Below are positions 8,878-17,059 of a DNA stretch of 48,435 nucleotides, piece after piece. The position numbers and the translations under genes are program-made. The notes under the pieces were generated by a model, which worked only from the letters and a program-made list of their open reading frames with translations, did not search any database and was not told the DNA's origin. Origin of the DNA: an uncultured Flavobacteriales bacterium (GTDB taxonomy: Bacteria > Bacteroidota > Bacteroidia > Flavobacteriales_D > Sanyastnellaceae). The stretch lies in the NCBI GenBank assembly GCA_937967465.1, contig CALBSW010000011.1:1-48435 (forward strand), given 5' to 3'. Every line of letters starts with the position of its first letter. The first letter of the stretch is position 1.

Positions 8878-9309
8878 TCAGGCCTCCGTGGTCATCAGCT
8901 GAACGGAAAAATGCAAGTCGATTCCAGCCAAGGGGTGGTTGAAGTCCACCTCGACTTCTTCCTCCGTCACCCCGATCACGACGCCGTGCAGTTCGTCACC
9001 GGAGTCGTCCCGCATGACCACCACTTCGCCCTCGTTCATCACGGAATCGTCCATGCCCTCCTCATCCACGAACTGCGTTTTGGGCAACACAGCAAAGGCG
9101 CCTTCCATCTCCGGCCCGTAGGCCCGGTCTGCCGGAATGAGCACCTCCATGGTGTCGCCCACAGAAGCCGCTTTCACCGCGTTCTCCAAGTCCTCCAGGA
9201 TCTCATCCGCTCCCGCTTCGAAAGTGAAGGGCTCCTCCGGTACGGTGGCCTCGATGATCTCTCCTTCCGGGCCGTCGGCGCGCAAGGTGTAATGAATGGT
9301 GTACTTCAT
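8878..9309 (-). CDS. FKBP-type peptidyl-prolyl isomerase, SlyD-like
   Basis: 143 aa. The start MKYTIHYTLR at 9309 overlaps the stop of the DUF4837 gene (ATGA). The FKBP core is split by the inserted chaperone (IF) domain as in SlyD: VPEEPFTFEAG leads in, GDTMEVLIPADRAYGP follows, and the closing DFNHPLAGIDLHF is the SlyD signature. There is no His-rich metal-binding tail of the E. coli SlyD type. The expected role is cis-trans isomerisation of Xaa-Pro bonds and cytoplasmic chaperoning. Confidence 0.9.
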   Translation of the reverse strand: MKYTIHYTLRADGPEGEIIEATVPEEPFTFEAGADEILEDLENAVKAASVGDTMEVLIPADRAYGPEMEGAFAVLPKTQFVDEEGMDDSVMNEGEVVVMRDDSGDELHGVVIGVTEEEVEVDFNHPLAGIDLHFSVQLMTTEA

Positions 9310-10385
9310 GGCGTTGGGTTGGTGGGCGCATTGGGCACCGGTGCGAAGGAACGGACCATGGCCTCGACTTCCCTCAAGTATTCGCGTTTTCCGAAATAGG
9401 GGGCGTACACATAGCCGTCGACCGTGACCAATTGGCCCCGCTCGGAATCCACCCAGGACATCGACGTCCACGGACCGCCCATGAAGTCCCCCTCCATCTT
9501 CCACAGGCCCCGCATCTTGGCCGCAAAACCACCCCGAAAAGAGACCTCTTCGTAACGGGGAGACAGCCTGTATTCGGTGGTCATGTAGCTCCCCTCCTTT
9601 CCGCCGAACACCCGCGCCTGAAGCAGGGAATCCCGGCGCTGCAACATGCGGTCCATGCTGAAGTCCGCAGGTCCGGCGTACGGCGTACGGTGCACCACAA
9701 TGCCCAGCTGGACATCGTGGTTGCGTCCCCCTTTCATCCGCGTGAGGTTTCGCTCGACCCAAAGGAATCCACCGCGGGACTGGACCAACTGCGCATCCCT
9801 CGGCAGCACGGACGTCAAGCCATGCGCTTCCCGGATTTTCTGCTCCAACACGGCGTTCCGGTCGAGGGCGAGGAGTTCCGCATACCGCTTGGCCTCCTCG
9901 TCCTCCAACAGGTCCGCAAGCATCTCCCCTTCCGCCGGGTCGAGCAACAGCTGCGCCACAGCCTCCACGGTTCTGCCTTTCACCTCGACGTAAATCTGCC
10001 CTTTGGCATGCCGAGACCGCATCACGCGCATGGAGGGCGTCTGGGTGTCAATCCGGTCCGCGATGTCGAAGACCACAAGGTTGCGGTGGGGCCTCCAGAA
10101 ACGGTCAAATTCCTCCGGATCCAGCCGGATGATGTCAAACCGGGGCTCGTATTGCGGGAGCACGCGAACAGGGCGGCGAAACACGCTGTCGACCGCGGCT
10201 CCAATCCCCCGGTTCCAGGCGCCCTCGGACACGACCATCACCACCTCGCCACTCGGGCCCACCTTCCCGGGCAGCATGGCAGCCCGGGCGGCGGCGGCTT
10301 CTTCCGGACTGTCCGTAGATGGTCCTTGGCACCCCGTCAAAATGAAGGCCAATGCAGCCAGTGCGGGCCACAGGATGTGCAGCAT
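9306..10385 (-). CDS. DUF4837 family lipoprotein
   Basis: 359 aa from the start at 10385, chosen because MLHILWPALAALAFILTGC is a proper lipoprotein signal with Cys19. The upstream alternative at 10418 would overlap the transglycosylase gene and add eleven residues before the signal. The body has the features of the Bacteroidota DUF4837 family: an early segment VVMVVSEGAWNRGIGAAVDS, a central QLVQSRGGFLWVERNLTRM, and a closing EVEAMVRSFAP. Function is unknown. Location after an MltD-like gene suggests an envelope role. Confidence 0.75.
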   Translation of the reverse strand: MLHILWPALAALAFILTGCQGPSTDSPEEAAAARAAMLPGKVGPSGEVVMVVSEGAWNRGIGAAVDSVFRRPVRVLPQYEPRFDIIRLDPEEFDRFWRPHRNLVVFDIADRIDTQTPSMRVMRSRHAKGQIYVEVKGRTVEAVAQLLLDPAEGEMLADLLEDEEAKRYAELLALDRNAVLEQKIREAHGLTSVLPRDAQLVQSRGGFLWVERNLTRMKGGRNHDVQLGIVVHRTPYAGPADFSMDRMLQRRDSLLQARVFGGKEGSYMTTEYRLSPRYEEVSFRGGFAAKMRGLWKMEGDFMGGPWTSMSWVDSERGQLVTVDGYVYAPYFGKREYLREVEAMVRSFAPVPNAPTNPTP

Positions 10386-10401
10386 CACGGCACGGGGGGA
10401 G

Positions 10402-11751
10402 TCAACGCGGATCGGCATGGATGTAAAGTTTTTGTCCCACGCGAATCATGTCGCCGCGCAAGGAATTCCACTGCCGCAATTCCCGTACCGAAACACCGTG
10501 GCGGCGGGCAATGGTGCCCAGGACGTCTCCATTTCGAACCCGATACACCGTGACCTCCGGCTCGAATTTGACCTCCGGGGTCCGGTGGGGTTCCCACTCC
10601 AGTGCCTCCGGCATGCCGTCGATGAAGGCGCCCACGGCGCTTTGGGGCAGGACAATGGGCCATCCCCCACCAATCTCTCCAGGCACCACTTCCTTGCGGT
10701 ATTGCGGGTTGAGCTGGGCAATTTCTGCGACGGTCCGGCCCGTGACATGCGCAATCTGATCGAACCTGATGTTGCGGTGCACCACCACGGTATCCAATGC
10801 AAATCGGGGAATGAGGGGCTCGCTGGGAACAATGCCGCACTCCACCGGGTGCGCGAAGAGATAGGCCAATGCCACAATGGACGGCACATACTTGGCCGTC
10901 TCTCGTGGCAAGAAGCGGCGCACGGTCCAGAAATCCCGCGACCCCGCCCTGCGGATGGCCTTGTTCACATTGCCCGGTCCTGCGTTGTACGCAGCCAAAG
11001 CCAAGTGCCAGTCCCCATCGTAGATGTCGTTGAGCCGCTTCAGAAATCGGCATGCTGCGTCCGTGGCCGCTTGTGGGTCGCGGCGCTGATCGACCCAGCT
11101 GTTGATCTCCAAATCTTGACGGCGCGCCGTGTTGTACATGAACTGCCACAATCCGGTCGCGCCCGCTCGGCTGCGTGCCAAGGGGTTCAATCCGCTCTCG
11201 AGAACCGGCAAATACTTGAGTTCCGGAGGCAGGCCATGGCGGTCCAACGCCTCTTCGAACATGGGAAAATAATGGTCGGCCCGGCCCATCATGCGCCCCA
11301 GGAAAATCGGCCGCCGCCGCATCATGAACGAGATGCGGTCGATCACGGCTCCGTGCGGGGCCAAATCCAGTGCACTCCTCCGATCGAGGTCGGCCAAATC
11401 GCGCAAAATCGCGGACGTGTCCAATCGGGCAGCGAGGGATTTGCTGTCCTCACCCGCATACCAAACGCCGCTGTCGCTGCTGAAACAATGTGCCTCGGCA
11501 CACCATGCCGCCCACGCCGAATCCACGCGGGCCATCCATGCAGAATCCAATGGTGCCGCAACCCGGTCAACCTGACCCAATGAGTCTGGGGCCACCGAAT
11601 CGACGACCGCCACCCATGTCAAGCTGTCCGCTTCAAGAACGAGGGTATCCGCCTGTGCTCGAACATCCGAGCACATCCAGGTCCAGGCCGCAAGCAGGGC
11701 CCAGATACAGCCGCCAAAACGCACGCGGCCCTCAGGCCTTGTCGGCGTCAT
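10402..11751 (-). CDS. MltD-like lytic transglycosylase with LysM
   Basis: 449 aa from the ATG at 11751, which places a hydrophobic export signal (FGGCIWALLAAWTWM) near the N-terminus; an upstream ATG at 11799 would add 16 basic residues. The SLT domain runs from about 150 to 290, with the catalytic Glu185 in LPVLESGLNP followed by SRAGATGLWQFM and LALAAYNAGPGNV. The C-terminal ~50 residues are a LysM domain (YRVRNGDVLGTIARRHGV). It should cleave glycan strands of murein to 1,6-anhydromuropeptides in the periplasm. Its start overlaps the end of tatA by 20 bp. Confidence 0.9.
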   Translation of the reverse strand: MTPTRPEGRVRFGGCIWALLAAWTWMCSDVRAQADTLVLEADSLTWVAVVDSVAPDSLGQVDRVAAPLDSAWMARVDSAWAAWCAEAHCFSSDSGVWYAGEDSKSLAARLDTSAILRDLADLDRRSALDLAPHGAVIDRISFMMRRRPIFLGRMMGRADHYFPMFEEALDRHGLPPELKYLPVLESGLNPLARSRAGATGLWQFMYNTARRQDLEINSWVDQRRDPQAATDAACRFLKRLNDIYDGDWHLALAAYNAGPGNVNKAIRRAGSRDFWTVRRFLPRETAKYVPSIVALAYLFAHPVECGIVPSEPLIPRFALDTVVVHRNIRFDQIAHVTGRTVAEIAQLNPQYRKEVVPGEIGGGWPIVLPQSAVGAFIDGMPEALEWEPHRTPEVKFEPEVTVYRVRNGDVLGTIARRHGVSVRELRQWNSLRGDMIRVGQKLYIHADPR

Positions 11752-11902
11752 TGTCGGACTTCTGGTCCTCTTGGGTCGCGTCCTTGAATTCCTTGACACC
11801 CCGGCCCAGGCCGCGCATCAACTCGGGAATCTTCCGGCCTCCGAACAACAAGAGGACGACCAGAACGATCAGAATGACTTGAGTAGGTCCAATGGCTCCC
11901 AT
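11732..11902 (-). CDS. tatA: Twin-arginine translocase subunit TatA
   Basis: 56 aa, found by translating the gap. It starts MGAIGPTQVILIVLVVLLLF, giving one membrane helix, followed by the hinge and amphipathic helix FGGRKIPELMRGLGRGVKEF and a short acidic tail ending NDADKA. The FGGRKIPEL and GLGRGVKEFK segments are diagnostic for TatA/E. It forms the pore-like oligomer that exports folded proteins with twin-arginine signals. No tatC is in this window. The gene overlaps the start of the MltD-like gene, so the two are probably translationally linked. Confidence 0.93.
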   Translation of the reverse strand: MGAIGPTQVILIVLVVLLLFGGRKIPELMRGLGRGVKEFKDATQEDQKSDNDADKA

Positions 11903-11960
11903 CCGATGGATTTTGGGACGAAGTTCGGCGAAAAGTCAACGTGTCCGCCAAAGAGGTTCT

Positions 11961-12803
11961 TCAACCCTCCAAGGCCACATTGTCAATGAGCCTCACCCCT
12001 CCCCAATGGGAAGCAATGAGGACCCTGCCAGGCCGGCCCTGCATCCGTTTCGGCTCCAGCGTTTCCGCATCCACCACAGCGAAGTAATCCAACCTGTGCC
12101 CCGCCTGCTCCAACAACTCGCCTTGCTTCTGAGCTTCCTCATCGGCTCCACCTGACCGAACCACAGACTGCAGCGCAGCATACAGGGCTTTGGCCCCTTG
12201 GCGATCCTCGCTGCTCAAATGGACATTCCTGGAGCTCATGGCCAAGCCGTCGTCCTCCCGGACCGTGGGCACAGGCACCACATCGAGTTCCGGAAACTCC
12301 AACGCAGCCAGCCGGCGGATAACCGCCAATTGCTGCCAATCCTTCTCCCCGAAATAAGCTGCCACCGGGTTGGTCGCTTGGAATAAGGCGCGAACCACCG
12401 CCACCACACCGTCAAAATGCCCCGGGCGGTGGGCCGCCTCCCACAATCGGGTCAACGCACCGTAATCAGAGGGTTCCGCCCGACCTGGCACCCCTTTCGG
12501 ATACATCTCCTCCGACGTTGGAAACACCACGGCATCCGCGCCACAACGGCGCGCAAGGTCCACGTCCGCATCCTGTGTCCGCGGATAGTTGGACAGGTCC
12601 GACGCGTCATTGAATTGGGTCGGGTTCACATACACGCTGACCACGACGTGCCCAGCATCACCAGCCGTGTGACGCGCCGCCTGGATGAGGGCACCATGTC
12701 CATCGTGCAAGGCGCCCATGGTGGGCACGAAATGCACGGCGGGCTTCTGGGTGGCCGAAAAACACCGTGTTCTCCAAGCGTGGAAGCTGCTCAAAACCAA
12801 CAT
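11961..12803 (-). CDS. panC: Pantothenate synthetase
   Basis: 280 aa from the ATG at 12803 (MLVLSSFHAWR). The ATP-binding signature PTMGALHDGH is at residues 28-37, followed by VSVYVNPTQFN, GEKDWQQL and the AMSSRN loop equivalent to KMSKS. It condenses pantoate and beta-alanine with ATP to pantothenate. It is divergent from the GT5-like gene, an arrangement common in Bacteroidota. The 58 bp between it and tatA hold nothing I can identify. Confidence 0.95.
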   Translation of the reverse strand: MLVLSSFHAWRTRCFSATQKPAVHFVPTMGALHDGHGALIQAARHTAGDAGHVVVSVYVNPTQFNDASDLSNYPRTQDADVDLARRCGADAVVFPTSEEMYPKGVPGRAEPSDYGALTRLWEAAHRPGHFDGVVAVVRALFQATNPVAAYFGEKDWQQLAVIRRLAALEFPELDVVPVPTVREDDGLAMSSRNVHLSSEDRQGAKALYAALQSVVRSGGADEEAQKQGELLEQAGHRLDYFAVVDAETLEPKRMQGRPGRVLIASHWGGVRLIDNVALEG

Positions 12804-12909
12804 GTCCGGTTCGGATAGAGAAAAATGAGAAGGCCTTGGAGGCCACACAAGGCCGCGTTAACGACTGTCAACGCTCACGAATTCTATGGCGCCAAAGTAC
12901 CGGAATCCC

Positions 12910-12940
12910 TTGAAAAACCCGGCCTTTTCGCCTATATTTG
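12910..12940 (+). promoter_or_regulatory. Bacteroidota-type promoter upstream of the GT5-like gene
   Basis: TTG at 12910-12912 and TATATTTG at 12933-12940 are separated by 20 bp. The second element fits the Bacteroidota -7 consensus TAnnTTTG exactly. The ATG of the next gene is at 12970, giving a leader of roughly 20-25 nt. The tRNA-Asn promoter in this window has the same spacing. Confidence 0.75.
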
Positions 12941-12969
12941 AGCAAGCCTGTATTATTTCCTGGAGACCC

Positions 12970-13800
12970 ATGAGCAAGACCCGCATCCTTTACGTTAGTC
13001 AAGCAATTCAACCCTTTCTCCCGGAAAGCCCCATCAGCAAGGCAGCCCGGCAAATTCCCCAAGGCATCCACGAGCGCGGTCGCGAAATCCGCGTTTTCAT
13101 GCCCCGTTTCGGCGTCATCAATGAGCGTCGTCACCAGTTGCACGAGGTCATTCGCCTGAGCGGCATGAACCTCAACATCAACGATACCGATCACCCACTC
13201 ATCATCAAGGTGGCCTCCATCCCCACCGCTCGGATGCAGGTGTACTTCATCGACAACGAGCACTACTTCAAGAAGAAGGTCACCTGGTTTGACGCCAAGG
13301 ACAAGCTGGTCGCCGACAATGATGAACGTGCCATCTTCTTTGCACGCGGTGTGCTGGAGACCGTCCGCAAACTGAGCTGGGCTCCGGACATCATTCACTG
13401 CCACGGCTGGATGGCTTCCCTCGTGCCCCTCTACCTCAAGGAGCTCTTCAAGGACGACGCCCACTTCGAGAACACGAAGGTGGTCACGAGCCTGTACGAT
13501 GAAGGGTTCAATGGAACCTTGAATGGCAGCCTGAACGAAAAGATCGCCTTCGATGGCATCGGTGCGGACAAGGTGGAGTCCATGAAGCTCCCCACGTTCG
13601 ACGCCCTGAACAAGTTGGCCATGTCCTACTCCGACGCCGTCATTGCCGGCTCTGAGACCCTGAGCGAGGAGACCCAAGCTGCTTGGGACGCCATGGACTG
13701 CCCGAAAATGCCCTACTTCGAATCCGCCCTCGCCGCCGCTGAAGTCGCCAACTTCTACGACACGATTCTCGAGGGAAAGGAGGTGGCCGTTGAGGGTTGA
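12970..13800 (+). CDS. Glycogen/starch synthase-like protein (GT5 N-terminal half only)
   Basis: 276 aa. The start MSKTRILYVSQAI at 12970 follows the promoter. The sequence resembles the N-terminal Rossmann half of GT5 glycogen synthases: SKAARQIPQGIHERGREIRV, VFMPRFGVI, and DIIHCHGWMASLVPLYLK near residue 140. It ends where the second, nucleotide-sugar-binding half would begin, so the usual GT-B active site is incomplete. Such short proteins are common in Bacteroidota beside panC, DUF4270 and glmS, so this is a family form, not a truncation in this genome. Whether it has transferase activity is unclear; a regulatory or cell-envelope role is possible. Confidence 0.8.
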   Translation: MSKTRILYVSQAIQPFLPESPISKAARQIPQGIHERGREIRVFMPRFGVINERRHQLHEVIRLSGMNLNINDTDHPLIIKVASIPTARMQVYFIDNEHYFKKKVTWFDAKDKLVADNDERAIFFARGVLETVRKLSWAPDIIHCHGWMASLVPLYLKELFKDDAHFENTKVVTSLYDEGFNGTLNGSLNEKIAFDGIGADKVESMKLPTFDALNKLAMSYSDAVIAGSETLSEETQAAWDAMDCPKMPYFESALAAAEVANFYDTILEGKEVAVEG

Positions 13801-13829
13801 CCCCCTGACGCCGTCCCACTTATTGTGAA

Positions 13830-13860
13830 CACCCGTCCAATTTCGATTGGAAAACGGGTG
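13830..13860 (+). other. Stem-loop with TTCG tetraloop between the GT5-like gene and DUF4270 gene
   Basis: CACCCGT (13830-13836) pairs with ACGGGTG (13854-13860), and CCAAT/ATTGG form an inner stem closing a TTCG tetraloop, with a 3-nt AAA bulge on one side. No T-run follows, so it is not a standard terminator. It may shape the mRNA between the two genes. Confidence 0.45.
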
Positions 13861-13906
13861 CCTTGACGGCCATCCTGTGCGACCTTTCGCACCGATTCAC
13901 TCTTGC

Positions 13907-15178
13907 ATGCGCTTGACACGCGTCCTTTTCCTGTTCTCCATCGTTGCCCTCTGTGCAGCGGGCTGTCGAAAGCCCGATGGCGGTCTGGGACTTGGGCTCC
14001 AGCCTGACGGGGAGTTGCTCGACCTGCGCACGGATACCCTTCCCTTCGCCATCGACATGGTCGCGGTCGATTCGCTTCGCACCGACGAGCGGAGCCGGTT
14101 GCTTCTCGGCACCACGATCGACCCCATCAGCGGGCTGACATCGGCCTATTTCTCCACCGAGTTGCGCCTGTCTCAAACCGCGGTGGATTTTGGCACAACG
14201 CCCGTGTGCGACAGCGTGGAATTCGTCCTGCGGTTCAATGGCCCCTCCTACGGACTCAACAGCGACCAGTATCTCGTGGTCGAGCAGCTGTCCGACACCA
14301 TTTCCATCGACAGTGCCTATTACGCCCAAGACATTCCCGCCACAATTCCGGTCAACCTCGTGGACCCGGGGTCGCAACCCGTCCAAATGCACCCTTCGCG
14401 GGAATTGATCGTCGGCAACGACACCCTCAGCGCCCAAGTCCGCGTGATGCTCGACACCGGCTTTGGCCAATCCTTGCTCGATGCAGACTCCGCGGTGTAT
14501 GCCTCCAATGCAGACTGGCGTGCGTGGTTCAAGGGCCTCCAAGTCCGGTCGGAAAGCGGCGGCGGCGGCATCGTCAGCCTGGAGCCCAATGCCGGAGTCA
14601 GCTATATGCGGCTGCACTATCACAACACCACGGACACCACGACGTACGACTTCATCCTCAACGCCAATGCCGCCCGCATTGGACACTTCCGTCACGTCTG
14701 GTCGCCCGAATTCCAGGCGCTCAACGACAGCCTTCCGACCTCCGAAACCGAGCGCGTCGCACTCGTCGGTGCGGGTGGGTCCTACCTCCGGCTTGATCTG
14801 TCCGGACTCGACAGCCTCGACGCTCCGGAAGGTGCCGTCGTCAACCGCGCCGAAGTCGTCCTTCCCTTGATCGACGCGCCGTCCAAGCTGCCGCGCCCGG
14901 CCATCCTGACCGCCTTTCTGAAGAACGAGAACGGTGGACTCGATTTGGCACCGGAGGCCGGTGCACCGGGCGTCACGTTCGGCGGCGCCTACGACGCCAC
15001 ACGGAACGCCTACGTGCTCAACTTCCCGGTTTCTGCCCAGCGAAGACTCAATGGTGAGGAAACCCGCCCCTACATCTACCTCTACTCCGAACTGTCGTCG
15101 ATTGCATTGGAACAGGTGGTCTTCAAGACCCCCATTTCCACCTCGGAAGCGGCGTTTGTGGTGACGTGGTCCGACTGA
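13907..15178 (+). CDS. DUF4270 family lipoprotein
   Basis: 423 aa. The start at 13907 opens a lipoprotein signal (MRLTRVLFLFSIVALCAAGC, Cys20) followed by RKPDGGLGLGLQPDGELLD, the typical beginning of DUF4270 proteins. The rest is beta-rich with family segments such as DPISGLTSAYFSTELRL and a C-terminal region ending EAAFVVTWSD. It is expected in the outer membrane or at the cell surface. Function is unknown. Position between a GT5-like gene and glmS is conserved in Bacteroidota. Confidence 0.8.
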   Translation: MRLTRVLFLFSIVALCAAGCRKPDGGLGLGLQPDGELLDLRTDTLPFAIDMVAVDSLRTDERSRLLLGTTIDPISGLTSAYFSTELRLSQTAVDFGTTPVCDSVEFVLRFNGPSYGLNSDQYLVVEQLSDTISIDSAYYAQDIPATIPVNLVDPGSQPVQMHPSRELIVGNDTLSAQVRVMLDTGFGQSLLDADSAVYASNADWRAWFKGLQVRSESGGGGIVSLEPNAGVSYMRLHYHNTTDTTTYDFILNANAARIGHFRHVWSPEFQALNDSLPTSETERVALVGAGGSYLRLDLSGLDSLDAPEGAVVNRAEVVLPLIDAPSKLPRPAILTAFLKNENGGLDLAPEAGAPGVTFGGAYDATRNAYVLNFPVSAQRRLNGEETRPYIYLYSELSSIALEQVVFKTPISTSEAAFVVTWSD

Positions 15179-15211
15179 CCTCAGCCAGCAGTCCAACCTT
15201 ATCTTTCCACC

Positions 15212-17059
15212 ATGTGCGGAATCGTTGGATACCTCGGAGAACAGCAGGCATTCCCCTTGCTCATCAAAGGCCTCAAGCGCCTGGAATACCGCGGTTATGA
15301 CAGCGCCGGCATTGCCGTCATCGGGGCCGGGTCCGATCTCGAACATCACCGCCGGAAGGGCAAGGTCGACGACCTGCTGAGCCACATCGGCGACCACGTC
15401 CCGGTGGGCACCCTGGGCATCGGGCACACCCGCTGGGCCACTCACGGCGCCCCCAATGACGCCAACGCCCACCCCCACCTCAGTGGAGACGGACAACTGG
15501 CCCTCATCCACAACGGCATCATCGAGAACTACCACGCGTTGAAAGAGACCCTCACCACACGGGGTCACAGCTTTCACAGCGACACGGACACCGAAGTCCT
15601 GGTTCACCTCATCGAGGAAGTCCTGCGCAACAGCGAAGACCTCGATTTGTTTGAAGCCACCCGGGTCGCGCTCGATGAGGTGGTCGGCGCCTACGCCATC
15701 GCGGTCATGGACGTCGCCCGGCCTGACGAGTTGGTTCTGGCCAGGAAATCCAGCCCATTGGTCATCGGCATCGGGGAGGGCGAATTCTTCATCGCCTCCG
15801 ACGCCACCCCCATCGTGGAGTACACCAAGAATGTCGTGTACCTCGAAGACGAGGAAGTGGCCCGGCTCTCCTTGACCGAGGGGCTGAAAATCCGCACCAT
15901 CGCCAACCACAAGGTGACCCCGGTCATCACGGAGCTCGAAATGGCGCTCGAGTCCATCGAAAAGGGGGGGTACGAGCACTTCATGCTCAAGGAAATCCAC
16001 GAGCAACCGCGGTCCATTGCCGATTGCCTGCGCGGACGCCTGCGGCTGAGCCAGAGCACGATCCGCATGGCCGGCATCGACGACCACGAAACGATGTGGG
16101 CGGAAGCGCGCCGGCTCATCATCGTGGCGTGTGGAACCAGCTGGCACGCTGGTCTCATCGCGGAATACATGTTCGAAGAGTTCGCCCGCATCCCGGTCGA
16201 GGTCGAATACGCGAGCGAGTTCCGGTATCGCAATCCGGTCATCGATGAGAACGACATCCTCATCGCCATCAGTCAGTCCGGGGAAACCGCAGACACCTTG
16301 GCCGCCATCCGAATGGCCAAGGAGCAAGGTGCCCACGTCTTCGGCATCTGCAATGTCGTGGGGTCCAGCATTTCACGGGAATCCCACAGCGGTGCCTACA
16401 CCCACGCCGGACCTGAAATCGGAGTGGCATCCACCAAAGCCTTCACGGCCCAGTTGACTGTTCTGGCCCTCGTGGCCATGCGCGTGGGCCAACTCCGCGG
16501 CAGCCTCGATCCCCAGCGTCTGAACCGCCTCATGGTGGAGCTCAACGAGATCCCGGAGAAGGTGGAGGCCATCCTCGCCAAGGAGCCGGCCATCCGGGAC
16601 ATCGCCTCGGCCTACAAAGGGGCGACCAACGCCCTGTTCCTGGGACGGGGGTACAACTTCCCAGTGGCTTTGGAAGGTGCACTCAAACTCAAGGAAATCA
16701 GCTACATCCACGCCGAAGGGTATCCCGCGGCGGAAATGAAGCACGGCCCCATTGCCTTGATCGATGAGAACATGCCCGTCTTCATCGTGGCCACACAGGA
16801 TGCCCACTACGAAAAGGTCCTCTCCAACATTCAGGAGGTCAAAGCCCGCGGCGGTCACATCATCGCGCTCGTGACCCGAGGAGACACAGAGGTCGCCCGC
16901 ATTGCAGACCACGTGATTGAAGTGCACCGTTCTGACGATGCCTTGGTGCCCATGCTGAGCACCATTCCCTTCCAACTGCTCAGCTACCACATCGCGGTCA
17001 TGCTCGACCGCAACGTAGATCAGCCGCGCAACCTCGCCAAGAGTGTCACGGTCGAGTGA
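15212..17059 (+). CDS. glmS: Glutamine-fructose-6-phosphate aminotransferase (isomerizing)
   Basis: 615 aa, full family length. Cys2 is the glutaminase nucleophile (MCGIVGYLGEQ), with LEYRGYDSAGIA and GHTRWATHG following. Two SIS domains come after about residue 290, marked by ACGTSWHAG, SQSGETADT and GRGYNFPVALEGALKLKE, and the protein closes with NLAKSVTVE. It makes glucosamine 6-phosphate from fructose 6-phosphate and glutamine, the first step toward UDP-GlcNAc for murein and lipid A. The 33-bp gap from the DUF4270 gene suggests cotranscription. No glmS ribozyme is visible in so short a leader. The end overlaps the next, convergent gene by 14 bp. Confidence 0.98.
   Translation: MCGIVGYLGEQQAFPLLIKGLKRLEYRGYDSAGIAVIGAGSDLEHHRRKGKVDDLLSHIGDHVPVGTLGIGHTRWATHGAPNDANAHPHLSGDGQLALIHNGIIENYHALKETLTTRGHSFHSDTDTEVLVHLIEEVLRNSEDLDLFEATRVALDEVVGAYAIAVMDVARPDELVLARKSSPLVIGIGEGEFFIASDATPIVEYTKNVVYLEDEEVARLSLTEGLKIRTIANHKVTPVITELEMALESIEKGGYEHFMLKEIHEQPRSIADCLRGRLRLSQSTIRMAGIDDHETMWAEARRLIIVACGTSWHAGLIAEYMFEEFARIPVEVEYASEFRYRNPVIDENDILIAISQSGETADTLAAIRMAKEQGAHVFGICNVVGSSISRESHSGAYTHAGPEIGVASTKAFTAQLTVLALVAMRVGQLRGSLDPQRLNRLMVELNEIPEKVEAILAKEPAIRDIASAYKGATNALFLGRGYNFPVALEGALKLKEISYIHAEGYPAAEMKHGPIALIDENMPVFIVATQDAHYEKVLSNIQEVKARGGHIIALVTRGDTEVARIADHVIEVHRSDDALVPMLSTIPFQLLSYHIAVMLDRNVDQPRNLAKSVTVE

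Noticed and set aside
15179..15211. glmS ribozyme or riboswitch
   Set aside because: Only 33 bp lie before glmS and they show no conserved ribozyme core.
13820..16336. 838-codon frame opposite the DUF4270 gene and glmS
   Set aside because: Same effect; the plus-strand genes are certain and this product has no domain.
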